A DNA stretch of 64,000 nucleotides. It comes from Cohnella terricola. GTDB lineage: Bacteria; Bacillota; Bacilli; Paenibacillales; Paenibacillaceae. The position numbers and the translations under genes were made by a program. The notes below the pieces were generated by a model. That model searched no databases and had not been told where the DNA came from. It worked only from the letters and a program-made list of their open reading frames with translations. The DNA is taken from the NCBI RefSeq assembly GCF_007786475.1, contig NZ_VNJJ01000003.1, forward strand, positions 352,055 to 416,054, in the 5' to 3' direction. Numbering within the stretch: the first letter of the stretch is position 1; each line of letters opens with the position of its first letter. Below are positions 42,353 through 52,237 of the stretch, piece by piece.

Positions 42353-43015
42353 TCAGGCCGAATGTCCCTGCGCATTCAATCGGCTCGTGACGATATTCAC
42401 GGCGATCGCGTCATCCACGTAACCGATCGGAAATATATAATCGGGAATGATATCGACCGATAAGATAAAATAGAGCAGTGCGCTTCCAAGCAACGCCCGT
42501 TCGTCTTCCGTGGCACTATTGTCGCAGTATCGGCCGTACATTCTTTTCAATCGCTCGATAAAAGGCCCTGCTCCGTTTAATTGGGCGATCTTGGCATCGA
42601 ATTCCTGACGAATCAATCGATGCCCTTCTTCGGTTTTCGCATATTGTTCGCACTTGGCCAGCTCCTGTTCGATACGCGCTCTCGTCGATCGGGAATCGGC
42701 CCAGCGGTCATCGCCGAAAGTTTCCAGCATTTTATCCAATGCATCGAACATCCTATCATCGCCTTCCGACCGCCCAACCTCAGCCTCTTCCCCCGAAGTT
42801 TCGATCAGCTTATCCAATGGAATGTTCAAATGCCGCGAAAACAACTGCAAATGATAAAGCTTAGGTTGCTGCTTGCCATTGACGATGCGGGAGACGGTCG
42901 CGACGTCGATGCCGCAGAGATTGGCGAGCTTTCGCATCGATAGCGAATTCTTCTGTATATGATCTTTAATTAACTCTCCGATTGACCTTTTCCGCGACGA
43001 CTCGAACGTTTCCAC
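42353..43015 (-). CDS. HTH (XRE) plus DUF1232 protein
   Basis: 220 aa from GTG 43015, with GGAGGGG 6 bases upstream; the ATG at 43042 overlaps that site. Residues ~10-70 are a Cro/CI-type helix-turn-helix (LIKDHIQKNSLSMRKLANLC, GIDVATVSRIVNGKQQPKLYHL). The C-terminal ~60 residues are DUF1232 (YkvA-like): LLGSALLYFILSVDIIPDYIFPIGYVDDAIAV, a short hydrophobic helical motif that may lie on the membrane. The HTH-DUF1232 fusion suggests a membrane-linked regulator. A distinctive architecture with no known role. Confidence 0.82.
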   Translation of the reverse strand: METFESSRKRSIGELIKDHIQKNSLSMRKLANLCGIDVATVSRIVNGKQQPKLYHLQLFSRHLNIPLDKLIETSGEEAEVGRSEGDDRMFDALDKMLETFGDDRWADSRSTRARIEQELAKCEQYAKTEEGHRLIRQEFDAKIAQLNGAGPFIERLKRMYGRYCDNSATEDERALLGSALLYFILSVDIIPDYIFPIGYVDDAIAVNIVTSRLNAQGHSA

Positions 43016-43128
43016 CCGACTCCCCTCCTCTGCATTTCTCATAATACAGAATATGCGATCACGTTGATAAATTTATTTTGTCCGCGCAGTTGCCCGGATG
43101 ATATCTGTTGAGTATTTTTATGGGACTG

Positions 43129-43157
43129 ACACGGTTTTCTCAACACTTCATACGTTA
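43129..43157 (+). promoter_or_regulatory. possible sporulation (sigma-K/E-type) promoter of ytaF
   Basis: CATACGTTA at 43149-43157 fits the sigma-K -10 pattern CATAnnnTA, with ACAC at 43129-43132 as a candidate -35 and a 16-base spacer. No sigma-A promoter of comparable quality was seen before ytaF. Short motifs, so only suggestive. Confidence 0.4.
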
Positions 43158-43189
43158 TAAGCAAAACCATCACGATGAGGTGTCGATAG

Positions 43190-43810
43190 ATGTTATGGTT
43201 GTTGATCTTGGGATTCGCGATATCGTCCAGTCTCGATAATCTTGGCGTAGGTATCTCCTACGGTATCCGGGGGATCAAAATAGGGACCTCGGCAAATTTG
43301 ATCATCGCGGCTGTTTGTCTTCTATTCAGTTACGGGGGCATCGTCTTTGGGAAGTGGCTGTCTTCCGTGCTTCCGGGCTTGCTTCCCGTCTTTCTCAGCA
43401 CGATCATATTACTGGTCATCGGAGTTCGAATCATTTTGCTCGCGGCTCCAAGACAACGATCTGTAGCTGCTGCTCCCCAAGCTTCCAAAGGCCTGGCCGG
43501 GGTTTTGCGAAACCCGGAGAGCGTCGATCTGGACGGATCGCAAGACATCGGCATTGTCGAAGCCATAATTCTGGGAGCGGCCTTGTCCGCGAATGCGTTG
43601 ACCAACGGGTTAAGCGCAGGGCTTCTCGGATTGTCGCCGTTTTCGATATCCTTGACCGCCGCGCTCGGAAGTTTCCTGACTGTATGGTTCGGAGTGTGGA
43701 TAGGCGGCAAAGCGGCCAACGTTCGCGTGGGACCTTTTACGTTAGGGCAATTCGGTACGCTGTTCAGCGGCATTATTCTGGTGTTGATCGCGCTCAACAA
43801 CTTTTGGTAG
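43190..43810 (+). CDS. ytaF: sporulation membrane protein YtaF
   Basis: 206 aa with GAGGTG 7 bases before the ATG. Six hydrophobic segments in two halves: ILGFAISSSLDNLGVGISYG, LIIAAVCLLFSYGGIVFG, LLPVFLSTIILLVIGVRIIL, a ~50-residue cytosolic loop with NPESVDLDGSQDIGIVEAI, then AALSANALTNGLSAGL, SLTAALGSFLTVWFGVWIG and TLFSGIILVLIALNNFW. The paired Asp/Asn-containing repeats (SSLDNLGVGIS and SANALTNGLS) are those of the MntP/YtaF cation-efflux group, and NPExaDxDxS is the YtaF loop. Probably an ion exporter used in sporulation. Confidence 0.9.
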   Translation: MLWLLILGFAISSSLDNLGVGISYGIRGIKIGTSANLIIAAVCLLFSYGGIVFGKWLSSVLPGLLPVFLSTIILLVIGVRIILLAAPRQRSVAAAPQASKGLAGVLRNPESVDLDGSQDIGIVEAIILGAALSANALTNGLSAGLLGLSPFSISLTAALGSFLTVWFGVWIGGKAANVRVGPFTLGQFGTLFSGIILVLIALNNFW

Positions 43811-43828
43811 AAGCTATCTCTCGGCAAA

Positions 43829-43869
43829 AAAAACGCTAAGACCACCCGTGCAGGGGGCTTAGCGTTTTA
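43829..43869. terminator. bidirectional terminator between ytaF and the next gene
   Basis: AAAACGCTAAG and CTTAGCGTTTT form an 11-bp stem with T-runs on both strands between convergent genes; it overlaps the stop region of the gene ending at 43859. Confidence 0.8.
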
Positions 43870-44959
43870 TCTCGTTTGCGGTCAAACCGCTTAATTTATT
43901 GAAAATCTTGCGAACCCCTTCCGACCACAAAGGATCTTCCGCATACGTTTTGTTGAACCATACGAACGGATCATGGCCTTCCGGGCGGCTCTGGGCAAGC
44001 TTGATGATCAGCCTGGAAGCAATACCGGTGGAATTGTCGATATCGGTGTTGTACTCCATCCAGCTATGTCCAACGTTAAAAGGATTGTTGGCAATTAATT
44101 TGGCGTCTTTGCCCGTCCGGGGGACGAACCCTTGTTCCTGTCCGGTAATCGCGAATAAAAGCAGCGGATGAATATCGTATTTGCGGGCGTTGTCCATAAT
44201 CGCCCCGAAATAAGGCTCGTCCGCCAATAAGGAATCTCGGCTATTCAAATAAGCGATTAAGGAGGCCGCGTCAATGTCGGCATATTTGAGAAAATCAGGC
44301 ATTCCGATATCAGGCGAAGGCTCCGGAATGCTGACGACAACAGGCGGTTCGACAACTGCGGCTTCATCTTGAGCGGCCGATCGATTCAACGACATCGAGA
44401 ATATCGTCCCCCCGACACCGATTGCGAACACCGCCGCCAGCGCAATGGCCGTGACGGGAGAAGCCAATCTCCGCAGCTTGCCGCGAGCAGTTAACAACCA
44501 TTCTGGCGATGTCGGGGTACGATCGATCTGCAGATCCTCTTCCGCGGGTACGATCTGGACGATAGCCGCCGATGCGTTCGCGTGCCTTCTCTCCAGCCTT
44601 GATGCGAGCTGTTCCGGACTCCAACGTCCGGGCGTCCGGGCGTTCGCCCACTGCATAATCGGATCGAGCAACTGTTCCTTGTCAACCATCTCGTCATCCG
44701 CAATCTCCGAGAACAGGTCGATCACGTCTTCCGGGAGAACGTCCCTCCGCTCACCGATCAGACATCTAGTAATTAATTGATCCACCATGCGCCCCTTCAA
44801 CTCATCCGGGATACTCGGCAATCTCCGTTCAAGCGTTCGGCGAATGGCGTCGGCGACAATCTCGGCCCGCCGACCGTCAGGAAGCGGAGCGTATTTCGTC
44901 TGTACGTATCTGCGGATCGTCGTAATATCCGACGGTGACAACAATGCCGCTCCGTCCAT
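43859..44959 (-). CDS. single-pass membrane protein with a glucosaminidase-like extracellular domain
   Basis: 366 aa from ATG 44959 (G-rich site 7 bases upstream). Residues 1-165 are cytosolic and helical, with two short repeats of an SPxD/WSPEQ type pattern. One membrane helix at ~168-190 (SPVTAIALAAVFAIGVGGTIFS). A Pro-rich linker (EPPVVVSIPEPSPD) leads to a C-terminal domain (~230-360) that resembles the endo-beta-N-acetylglucosaminidase/lysozyme fold: HPLLLFAITGQEQGF with a possible catalytic Glu (275), and NNPFNVGHSWMEYN. This suggests a wall hydrolase or wall-sensing protein with an intracellular regulatory part. The domain match is distant and uncertain. Confidence 0.6.
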   Translation of the reverse strand: MDGAALLSPSDITTIRRYVQTKYAPLPDGRRAEIVADAIRRTLERRLPSIPDELKGRMVDQLITRCLIGERRDVLPEDVIDLFSEIADDEMVDKEQLLDPIMQWANARTPGRWSPEQLASRLERRHANASAAIVQIVPAEEDLQIDRTPTSPEWLLTARGKLRRLASPVTAIALAAVFAIGVGGTIFSMSLNRSAAQDEAAVVEPPVVVSIPEPSPDIGMPDFLKYADIDAASLIAYLNSRDSLLADEPYFGAIMDNARKYDIHPLLLFAITGQEQGFVPRTGKDAKLIANNPFNVGHSWMEYNTDIDNSTGIASRLIIKLAQSRPEGHDPFVWFNKTYAEDPLWSEGVRKIFNKLSGLTANEIKR

Positions 44960-45079
44960 GAGCTCGCCCCCCCATTCCCGAAACATTCCTCATCAGTGTA
45001 ACATACAGGAAAGATTTGGGGGAAGCCCTGTCCTAGGAACCAAGGGAAGACGGCAAACGGGAAAAGCCTAGCCGCTCCG

Positions 45080-45406
45080 TTAAACTTCGACTCGGTTCGC
45101 TTCGGTTATAATCGCAGTTCTGACCTCGTCGGTAAGAATAAATGCTTGAATCTGATCTTTCTCCCATTCGGTCAACTGATATTCGCAGTCGCAGCCCTCG
45201 TCCATCGTGACAAGCTGAATCGGATGGCCTTGATGAGTGCAGATTGCCATAATCGAAAAGTCGATCAGGTCGGACGGAAGCGGCGTCTCGTCGGCCACCT
45301 TCGCCCTAAGCATGACATCTACCCACTGTCCATCCCTTCGTTCGGCCTCATATTCGAAGCTTTCGAATCGCAATTCAGACCACGATTCGTCGCCGTATCG
45401 AATCAT
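45080..45406 (-). CDS. hypothetical protein, 108 aa
   Basis: AAAGGAG lies 8 bases before ATG 45406. Begins MIRYGDESWSELRFESFEYE; acidic, beta-rich, with CTHQGHPIQLV and a small Cys pair (EGCDCEYQLTEWE). No signal peptide or membrane helix. Length and the Cys pair give no family I recognise. Monocistronic between two terminator-like regions. Confidence 0.6.
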   Translation of the reverse strand: MIRYGDESWSELRFESFEYEAERRDGQWVDVMLRAKVADETPLPSDLIDFSIMAICTHQGHPIQLVTMDEGCDCEYQLTEWEKDQIQAFILTDEVRTAIITEANRVEV

Positions 45407-45448
45407 GCTTCATTCTCCTTTCGCAACTACAACGTCATTCTTAAGACA

Positions 45449-45482
45449 AAGAGGCCGTTCCGCCGATCGGAACGACCTCTCT
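45449..45482 (-). terminator. terminator after gltD
   Basis: AGAGGYCGTTCC and GGAACGGCCTCT around a short loop, followed on the minus strand by TTTGTC; 18 bases after the gltD stop. Confidence 0.65.
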
Positions 45483-45499
45483 ACATTAACCCAAATTCA

Positions 45500-46990
45500 T
45501 CAAGGGAGCAACGTGCTTCCCATCAGATATTTGTCGACTTCGCGAGCCGCCTCGCGGCCTTCGTTAATCGCCCACACGATCAGACTTTGTCCCCGTCTCA
45601 TATCTCCCGCTGCGAACACCTTATTCACATTGGTCGTATATTTGCCGTACGGTGCTTTGACATTGGAGCGGCGGTCCGTCTCCAATCCCATTTGGTCAAT
45701 GATCGTGCGCTCGGGACCCTCGAAGCCTACCGCGACGAGCACGAGATCGGCGGGCCATATTTTCTCCGTACCCGGGATTTCCTCGTAGATCTTGCGCCCT
45801 TGTTCGTCCACGTATCGGCGTATTTGCACTGTGTGCAGCTCCTTCACGTTGCCGTTCTCATCTCCGACGAATTTCTTCGTCAATACGGAGAACGCGCGAG
45901 GGTCCTCTCCAAACAGCGCTTTTGCTTCCTCGTGAGCGTAATCGAGGGTGTACACGTTCGGGAACTCCGGCCACGGATTGTTCAAGTTATCGCGTTCCAG
46001 CGGCGCTTTCGCATGCGTGCCGAATTGCGTGACGCTCGCGCAGCCGTGGCGCAGCGCAGTGGCTACGCAATCCGTTCCGGTGTCTCCGCCGCCGATAACG
46101 ATGACGTTCTTGCCCTTGGCGGAAATATAAGTCCCCTCTTGCAGTCCGTTATCGAGATAACTCTTGATTGTGCTGTTCAAGTAATCCATCGCCTGATGAA
46201 TGCCTTTAAGCTCATGGCCTTCCACGTTGCCGATCGGTCGGGCTTTCGTCGAACCTCCGCAAAGAACGACCGCATCGAATCTCTCAAGCAGCTCCTTCGA
46301 GGTAATGTCTTTGCCGATCTCCGTGTTCACCACGAATTTCACGCCCTCTTCGGCGAGCAGATCTACGCGGCGCTGTACGATCTCCTTCTCGAGCTTCATC
46401 GTCGGTATGCCGTACATCAGCAGCCCGCCTACGCGATCCGCACGCTCATAGACCGTAACAGTATGCCCGGCCTTGTTTAATTGGGCGGCCGTCGCGAGTC
46501 CGGCCGGACCGGAGCCGACGACTGCGACTTGTTTGCCCGTGCGCGCCTTCGGCGGCTGCGGCACGACCCAGCCTTCTTCGAAAGCTTTATCGATGATCGC
46601 CTGCTCGATCGTCTTAATTGTAACGGGATCGCCGATTAATCCGACCGTGCACGAGCCCTCGCAAGGCGCGGGACAGACTCTCCCGGTGAATTCCGGGAAG
46701 TTGTTCGTTTTGGCCAGCCGCTCGTACGCTTCCTTCCAAAGTCCGCGATACACGAGGTTGTTCCATTCGGGAATCAGATTATTGATCGGGCACCCCGAAG
46801 CATTCCCCGCCAGCTCCATCCCGGTATGGCAATAAGGCGTACCGCAGTCCATGCACCTCGCGCCTTGCGTACGCAGCTGCTCTTCGGAGAACATGCGGTG
46901 GAATTCCTTCCAATCCCGGATACGCGCAACTGGATCGCGATCGTCCGGCAACTCGCGCTTATATTCCATAAATCCCGTAGGTGTAGACAT
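45500..46990 (-). CDS. gltD: glutamate synthase (NADPH) small subunit
   Basis: 496 aa from ATG 46990, with GGAGG 8 bases upstream; the frame extends to 47062 without an RBS. N-terminal cysteine motifs for the iron-sulfur clusters: [42 protein letters not shown]. Then FAD-binding [31 protein letters not shown] and NADPH-binding [21 protein letters not shown]. It takes electrons from NADPH for the GltB/GltA glutamine-dependent synthase. The large-subunit gene is not in this window on either side, which differs from the usual gltAB pair, though gltD-like subunits also occur alone. Confidence 0.92.
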   Translation of the reverse strand: MSTPTGFMEYKRELPDDRDPVARIRDWKEFHRMFSEEQLRTQGARCMDCGTPYCHTGMELAGNASGCPINNLIPEWNNLVYRGLWKEAYERLAKTNNFPEFTGRVCPAPCEGSCTVGLIGDPVTIKTIEQAIIDKAFEEGWVVPQPPKARTGKQVAVVGSGPAGLATAAQLNKAGHTVTVYERADRVGGLLMYGIPTMKLEKEIVQRRVDLLAEEGVKFVVNTEIGKDITSKELLERFDAVVLCGGSTKARPIGNVEGHELKGIHQAMDYLNSTIKSYLDNGLQEGTYISAKGKNVIVIGGGDTGTDCVATALRHGCASVTQFGTHAKAPLERDNLNNPWPEFPNVYTLDYAHEEAKALFGEDPRAFSVLTKKFVGDENGNVKELHTVQIRRYVDEQGRKIYEEIPGTEKIWPADLVLVAVGFEGPERTIIDQMGLETDRRSNVKAPYGKYTTNVNKVFAAGDMRRGQSLIVWAINEGREAAREVDKYLMGSTLLP

Positions 46991-47114
46991 TTTGCCACCC
47001 TCCATCTGTCGGTATCTTGTCAGCGACGTCTTTGCATCATTTCGATATCGATGATAGATCATCCTAACAAAAGTATCCGCTATTCAGAATGGATAATCCG
47101 TAGCATTGTTTGTA

Positions 47115-47606
47115 CTATTCGATGGTTGCCCTTTCGTATATGCAAAAAGCGTGAGGAAGTCGATTTTTTTCGTCCAATTGCCCCTCTTCCCGGGAGACCT
47201 GTTTCCACTGTTTTCGGTCGAAGTTCGGGAAATAAGTGTCGCCTTCGAAAGCTTGGTCGATTTCCGTCAACTGCAGCCGGTCCGCAAACTCCAGCGTTTG
47301 CTTATAGATTTCCGCGCCGCCGATGACCATGAGCTCGTCCCGGCCGTAACGTTCCAGCGCTTCGGGAATTGATCGAACCAGCTCGCAGCCTTCCGGCGCT
47401 TCCTCCAGCGTTCTGGACAACACGACATTCGTCCGATCCTTCAACGGACGCCCAAGCGATTCGAATGTTTTGCGTCCCATGAGAACGATTTTGCCAAGCG
47501 TATGCTTCTTAAAATATTGCATATCGGCGGGAAGCCGCCATATCAAATCGTTATCTTTGCCTATTACTCCGTTCGAGGCGACGGCGGCGATCAGCGTAAC
47601 GGTCAT
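47115..47606 (-). CDS. folA: dihydrofolate reductase
   Basis: 163 aa, MTVTLIAAVASNGVIGKDND with the catalytic block LIWRLPADMQYFKKHTLGKIVLMGRKTFESLG and the acidic catalytic residue (Asp28 position) in LPADMQYF. NADPH-binding VVLSRTLEE and MVIGGAEIYKQTL follow. It regenerates tetrahydrofolate from the dihydrofolate made by ThyA, encoded 46 bases upstream in the same operon. Confidence 0.95.
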   Translation of the reverse strand: MTVTLIAAVASNGVIGKDNDLIWRLPADMQYFKKHTLGKIVLMGRKTFESLGRPLKDRTNVVLSRTLEEAPEGCELVRSIPEALERYGRDELMVIGGAEIYKQTLEFADRLQLTEIDQAFEGDTYFPNFDRKQWKQVSREEGQLDEKNRLPHAFCIYERATIE

Positions 47607-47652
47607 GGCCGCATTCCTACTTTCGTTTTATTTTATGCAGTCGAACTTTCCT

Positions 47653-48615
47653 TTACACCGCCACCGGAGCTTTAATCGCAGGTTGAGGCGCGTAATCCTC
47701 AACGCCAATATCTTCGACCTTATAGTCGAATATCGATTGAACGTCAGGGTTGATTTTCAGTCTCGGAAGCGGTCTTACTTCGCGGCTCAACTGCATTTCG
47801 ATTTGTTCAAGATGATTGAGATAAATATGGGCATCGCCAATGGTATGGACGAAATCCCCTACGCCTAACCCGCATTCCTTAGCGATCATATGAGTCAATA
47901 AAGAATAGCTCGCAATATTAAACGGGATGCCCAGGAAGATATCTCCGCTTCTTTGATAAAGCTGGCAAGATAGTTTATTATCCGCAACGTAAAATTGGAA
48001 AAGCGTATGACAAGGCGGCAAGGCGGATCTTTGCGGCGTTACGTCTTCCGGGGACCAAGCCGTAACCAGCAAGCGCCTTGAATCCGGGTTCGTTTTGATT
48101 TGTTCGATCACGTTTTTCAGTTGATCGATAATTTCGCCTTGAGAAGTCTGCCACCTTCTCCACTGCTTGCCGTACACGTTTCCTAAGTCCCCGAATTCTT
48201 TTGCAAAATCATCGTCTTCAAGAATTCGTTTCTTAAAAATGGCTTCCTGTTCGAGATAAAGCAGATTAAACGCTTCGTCCTGCTGAGAACGAAGACCGAA
48301 ATTGGTCATGTCGGGTCCTGCGTAGTCTGGGCTCTCGACCCATTTCTTGAAGGCCCACTCGTTCCAAATGTTGTTATTGTGCTGAAGCAAATAGCGAATG
48401 TTGGTATCCCCATTAATAAACCAAATCAATTCGCTTGTAATCAATTTGAGCGGAACTCTTTTGGTGGTCAGCAGCGGGAACCCTTCGTTCAGATTAAACC
48501 TCATTTGATAACCGAAAACGGAAATCGTTCCCGTGCCGGTTCTGTCTTCTTTCTTTACGCCGTTGTTTAGTACATCTTTGAGCAAATTTAGATATGAATG
48601 TTCACTATGACTCAT
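47653..48615 (-). CDS. thyA: thymidylate synthase
   Basis: 320 aa with GGGAGG 7 bases before the ATG. The catalytic Cys lies in [14 protein letters not shown], followed by [23 protein letters not shown], the dUMP- and folate-binding blocks. It has the ~50-residue insertion ([25 protein letters not shown]) of the longer type found in L. casei and many Bacillota. Makes dTMP from dUMP and methylene-THF. Forms an operon with folA. Confidence 0.95.
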   Translation of the reverse strand: MSHSEHSYLNLLKDVLNNGVKKEDRTGTGTISVFGYQMRFNLNEGFPLLTTKRVPLKLITSELIWFINGDTNIRYLLQHNNNIWNEWAFKKWVESPDYAGPDMTNFGLRSQQDEAFNLLYLEQEAIFKKRILEDDDFAKEFGDLGNVYGKQWRRWQTSQGEIIDQLKNVIEQIKTNPDSRRLLVTAWSPEDVTPQRSALPPCHTLFQFYVADNKLSCQLYQRSGDIFLGIPFNIASYSLLTHMIAKECGLGVGDFVHTIGDAHIYLNHLEQIEMQLSREVRPLPRLKINPDVQSIFDYKVEDIGVEDYAPQPAIKAPVAV

Positions 48616-48726
48616 GCCGAAGCCTCCCGTTCATTTCTTGCCGCCTTCGCCACATACGAACGCTAATTTAAATAATTATAACCTGATTTCCGCAAATATA
48701 GCATTCTATTATTTAAGGTAAACTTG

Positions 48727-49218
48727 TTATTCTGGCGAGGAATACCGCTGCGAACGCCGCTTCTTACGCTGCTCGTAACGTTCAGGGGCGCTGTCGTACA
48801 GTTTCCGTTCGGCGTCGTTCTCCGGAATGACGGGCGGGACGGGCACGGGCCTTCCATTCTCGTCGACGGCGACGAACGTGGAGAAAGCCGTACAAGTGAC
48901 CCTTCTGTCACCCGAAAACAAATTTTCCGATCTGACGACGACGTACACCTCCATGGAGCTGCGATGCGTCCACGTCACGAACGCCTCAAGCTCGACGGCT
49001 TCCCCAAGCCGAATCGGCGCCAGAAAATCGAGGCTGTCCGTGGAAGCTGTAACGACGGGTCGACCACAGTGACGCATTGCGGATATCGCGGAGATCTTGT
49101 CTATGTCTTTCATGAGGGTTCCGCCGAACATCGTGCCGTGATGATTCGTATCTGTTGGAAATACAAGCTCCGTCATGATCGAGCGCGATCGGCTCATCGG
49201 TCTTGCCGCTTCGTTCAT
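48727..49218 (-). CDS. acyl-CoA thioesterase, YkhA-like hotdog fold
   Basis: 163 aa from ATG 49218 with AAAGGAG 9 bases upstream. Single hotdog domain: LVFPTDTNHHGTMFGGTLMKDIDKISAISAMRHCG carries the conserved Asn/His/Gly and Asp of the BFIT/YkhA group, with GEAVELEAFVTWTHRSSMEVYVVV. The C-terminus has a basic tail (YEQRKKRRSQRYSSPE). Hydrolyses acyl-CoA esters in the cytosol. Monocistronic. Confidence 0.88.
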   Translation of the reverse strand: MNEAARPMSRSRSIMTELVFPTDTNHHGTMFGGTLMKDIDKISAISAMRHCGRPVVTASTDSLDFLAPIRLGEAVELEAFVTWTHRSSMEVYVVVRSENLFSGDRRVTCTAFSTFVAVDENGRPVPVPPVIPENDAERKLYDSAPERYEQRKKRRSQRYSSPE

Positions 49219-49327
49219 ACGCGACAACTCCTTTTATCTGGATTTGAGTCCGTTTATGTCATAACAAATATATTCACTTTTGAAGCGGCTCTTGTGCGAC
49301 GATTAAACCCTTGTAAAGAAATAAACC

Positions 49328-49376
49328 TTTATGAAGGTACTCCGCGGCGCAAGGCCGCGAAGATCTCATAAAGGTT
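49328..49376 (-). terminator. long terminator hairpin after pdhD
   Basis: AAACCTTTATGA pairs with TCATAAAGGTTT, with an inner CGCGG..CCGCG stem, 17 bases after the lpd stop. On the minus strand it is followed by TTTATTTC. Confidence 0.75.
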
Positions 49377-49392
49377 TTTGGCTTTCGGCGAA

Positions 49393-50814
49393 TTAGGATT
49401 TAGGAGCAAGCGTATGAATCGGGTGACCCATCGCGAGTTCCGCGGCATCCATCGTGATTTCGCCAAGCGTCGGGTGCGCGTGGATCGTCAGCGCGATATC
49501 TTCGATCGTCGCGCCCATCTCGATCGCTAGTCCAAGCTCAGCGATCATGTTGGATGCTTCTACGCCGGCGATTTGCGCGCCGAGCACAAGACCCGTGTCC
49601 GCGTCGTGGATCAGCTTCATGAAGCCGTCCGCGCCGTTCAGCGTTACCGCACGGCCATTGCCGCCGAACGGGAATTTGCTGCTCTTGGCGTTGTAGCCTT
49701 TTTCTTTCGCTTCTTTCTCCGTGTAGCCTACGCTTGCGCATTCAGGATCGGAGAAAGCAACGGCCGGAATGCACTTATAGTCCACTTTGGACGGCAATCC
49801 CGCGATCGCTTCCGCTGCAACCTTCGCTTCGTAAGAAGCTTTGTGAGCGAGAGCTGCGCCCGGAACGATATCGCCGATCGCGTAAATATGTTTAATGTTC
49901 GTACGGCATTGGTCGTCAACTTCGATCAGACCGCGTTCGTTCACTTTGACGCCGATCAGGTCGAGTCCGAGCTCTCCGTCCGTATTCGGACGACGTCCGA
50001 CGGTAACGAGCAAGTAATCGGCGGTTACCGACTTCTGCTCCCCTCCGACTTCGTACGTCACGGTAACGTCTTTATCGGTTTGTTCCGCGCTCTTAGCCAG
50101 CGCGCCGTTGACGATTTCCACGTTCGCTTTTTTCAGCTTCTTAACGACGAGCTGGCTCATGTCTTTGTCGAAGCCCGGAAGAATCGTATCCGCGCCTTCG
50201 AGCACGGTCACTTTCGTTCCGAATTTCGAGTACATTTGGCCGAGCTCGATGCCGATGTAGCCGCCGCCGATGACGACGAGGCTCTTCGGAACTTCCGGCA
50301 GCGAGAGCGCTTCTGTCGAAGACAGAATACGTCCGCCGAACGGGAACGGCTTCAACTCGATCGGACGGGAGCCGGTCGCGATGATGCAGTTCTTGAAGCG
50401 GTAGCGAGGCGCTTCCTGGTCGTTGAACAAGCGGGCTTCGTTCTCGTTGATGAACATGACTTCGCCCTTGAAGATTTGCACCTTGTTTGCCTTCAGCAGC
50501 ATCTCGACGCCGCTTGTCATTTTATTCACGACGGAGCCTTTGTACTCCTGAACTTTGCCGAAGTCTACGCTTACGTTATCCGCGGACAAGCCGTAAGCCG
50601 CCGCGTGTTGCATGGACTCGAAGTGGTGAGCAGAATTAATCAGCGCCTTAGACGGAATACAACCTACGTTTAAGCAGACGCCGCCGACGGTGGCTTTGTC
50701 CGCGACAATGACCTTTTGGCCCAGTTGAGCCGCGCGAATGGCCGCGACGTATCCGCCGGGACCCGCACCAATAACAAGCAAATCAATGTCTAGGGAAGCA
50801 TCTCCTACGACCAT
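49393..50814 (-). CDS. pdhD: dihydrolipoamide dehydrogenase (E3 of pyruvate dehydrogenase)
   Basis: 473 aa; GGAGG 9 bases before ATG 50814, and 3 bases after the E2 stop. FAD site [21 protein letters not shown], redox-active disulfide [17 protein letters not shown] site [21 protein letters not shown], and C-terminal catalytic His-Glu pair in HAHPTLGE. It reoxidises the lipoyl groups of PdhC. Last gene of pdhABCD, with a long hairpin terminator. Confidence 0.96.
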   Translation of the reverse strand: MVVGDASLDIDLLVIGAGPGGYVAAIRAAQLGQKVIVADKATVGGVCLNVGCIPSKALINSAHHFESMQHAAAYGLSADNVSVDFGKVQEYKGSVVNKMTSGVEMLLKANKVQIFKGEVMFINENEARLFNDQEAPRYRFKNCIIATGSRPIELKPFPFGGRILSSTEALSLPEVPKSLVVIGGGYIGIELGQMYSKFGTKVTVLEGADTILPGFDKDMSQLVVKKLKKANVEIVNGALAKSAEQTDKDVTVTYEVGGEQKSVTADYLLVTVGRRPNTDGELGLDLIGVKVNERGLIEVDDQCRTNIKHIYAIGDIVPGAALAHKASYEAKVAAEAIAGLPSKVDYKCIPAVAFSDPECASVGYTEKEAKEKGYNAKSSKFPFGGNGRAVTLNGADGFMKLIHDADTGLVLGAQIAGVEASNMIAELGLAIEMGATIEDIALTIHAHPTLGEITMDAAELAMGHPIHTLAPKS

Positions 50815-50817
50815 GAA

Positions 50818-52149
50818 TTACACCTCCATGACAAGCAGTTCCGGATCGTTAAGCAACTGCTTGATGTAGTTTAAGAAATTTTGCGCCGTAGCGCCGTCGA
50901 TGATGCGATGGTCAAAGCTCAAGGATAATGCCATTACCGGAGCGGCAACGATCTCGCCGTTTTTGACGACGGCTTTCTCGGAGATACGTCCCGTTCCCAG
51001 GATGGCGACTTCAGGGAAGTTGATAACAGGCGTGAAGAACATGCCGCCTGCGGAACCGATATTCGTAATCGAGATTGTGCTGCCTTTGAGCTCGTTCGCG
51101 CCCAATTTGCCGTCGCGTCCGCGAGTTGCCAGATCGCGAATCTCGTTAGCGATAGACCAGATGTTCTTGCGGTCGGCGTCGAAGACGACCGGCACGAGCA
51201 AGCCGTTATCCGTGTCCGTAGCAATTCCGATATTGTAGTATTTCTTGTACACGATTTCGTTGGCAGTTTCGTCGATCATCGCGTTCAGTGCCGGGAACTC
51301 GCGGCACGCTGCGACGAGCGCCTTCACGATGAACGGCAAGTACGTCAGCTTGACGCCTTTTTTCTCGGCAACCGGTTTAGCTTTCGTGCGCAGCGCGACA
51401 AGTCCGCTGACATCGACTTCGTCCATCAGCGTGACGTGCGGAGCCGTATAGACGGATTTGACCATTGCGTTCGCGATCGCTTTGCGGATACCCTTGAACG
51501 GTACGCGCTCTTCCACGCCCTGACCGCTTGCAACGGCTTGCGGAGCCGAAGAAGCTGCTGCAGGAGCTGCGGAAACAGGAGCATTTGCGGAAGTTTCGGC
51601 TGCCGCTGTCGGTGCACCGCCGCTTGCGAATGCCAATACGTCCTCGCGAGTAATGCGGCCGTTCTTTCCGCTGCCCGCGATCGCCGAGATCGTTACGCCT
51701 TTCTCGCGAGCGAGCTTGCGAACGCTTGGCGTAGCCAGCACCTGGCTGGTTGCAGGCGCGGCAGGCGCGCTTGCCGCAGGAGCCGGTTCGGCTGCCGCCG
51801 CAGGTTGCTGCGCAGGCTCGCCTTTCGTATCCGCTCCGCCGGTCGCGCTGTTGTCGGCCGCAGCATGTCCGTGGCCTTCTGCAGCCGGAACTTGATCCGG
51901 CAATTCGCCTTCCGCTTCGATGATCGCGACGATCTCGCCGACGCGCATAACTTGTCCGTCTTTGGCCAGCACTTCCGTGACTTTGCCGTTAACCGGGCAA
52001 GGCACTTCGACAATCGCCTTGTCGTTCTGTACTTCCATAATAATATCATCGTCCGTTACCGTCTGTCCCGGTGCGATATGCACTTTGACGATTTCGCCTT
52101 CGTGCATTCCTTCGCCGAGCTCCGGGAACCGATATTCAAATCTCGCCAT
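50818..52149 (-). CDS. pdhC: dihydrolipoyllysine acetyltransferase (E2 of pyruvate dehydrogenase)
   Basis: 443 aa. One N-terminal lipoyl domain (FRFPELGEGMHEGEIVKVHIAPGQ...EVQNDKAIVEVPCPV; the lipoylated Lys is in DKA at ~44), an Ala/Pro-rich linker, the peripheral-subunit-binding domain (TPSVRKLAREKGVTISAIAG), a second Ala-rich linker, and the catalytic domain ending SFDHRIIDGATAQNF with the HxxxDG motif. It transfers acetyl groups to CoA and forms the complex core. Single lipoyl domain, as in Bacillus. Confidence 0.95.
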   Translation of the reverse strand: MARFEYRFPELGEGMHEGEIVKVHIAPGQTVTDDDIIMEVQNDKAIVEVPCPVNGKVTEVLAKDGQVMRVGEIVAIIEAEGELPDQVPAAEGHGHAAADNSATGGADTKGEPAQQPAAAAEPAPAASAPAAPATSQVLATPSVRKLAREKGVTISAIAGSGKNGRITREDVLAFASGGAPTAAAETSANAPVSAAPAAASSAPQAVASGQGVEERVPFKGIRKAIANAMVKSVYTAPHVTLMDEVDVSGLVALRTKAKPVAEKKGVKLTYLPFIVKALVAACREFPALNAMIDETANEIVYKKYYNIGIATDTDNGLLVPVVFDADRKNIWSIANEIRDLATRGRDGKLGANELKGSTISITNIGSAGGMFFTPVINFPEVAILGTGRISEKAVVKNGEIVAAPVMALSLSFDHRIIDGATAQNFLNYIKQLLNDPELLVMEV

Positions 52150-52237
52150 CTGGAACCCTCCTTATCTCACCCCAAAAAGTGACACGACGCTTCTCAGCCT
52201 ATTCCGATTACTTTTCAGGGACCCCGAATTTTTCAGA

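Noticed and set aside
45146..46480. 444-codon rightward frame opposite gltD
   Set aside because: Antisense to gltD and a hypothetical gene, with shadow-type composition and no RBS or domain.
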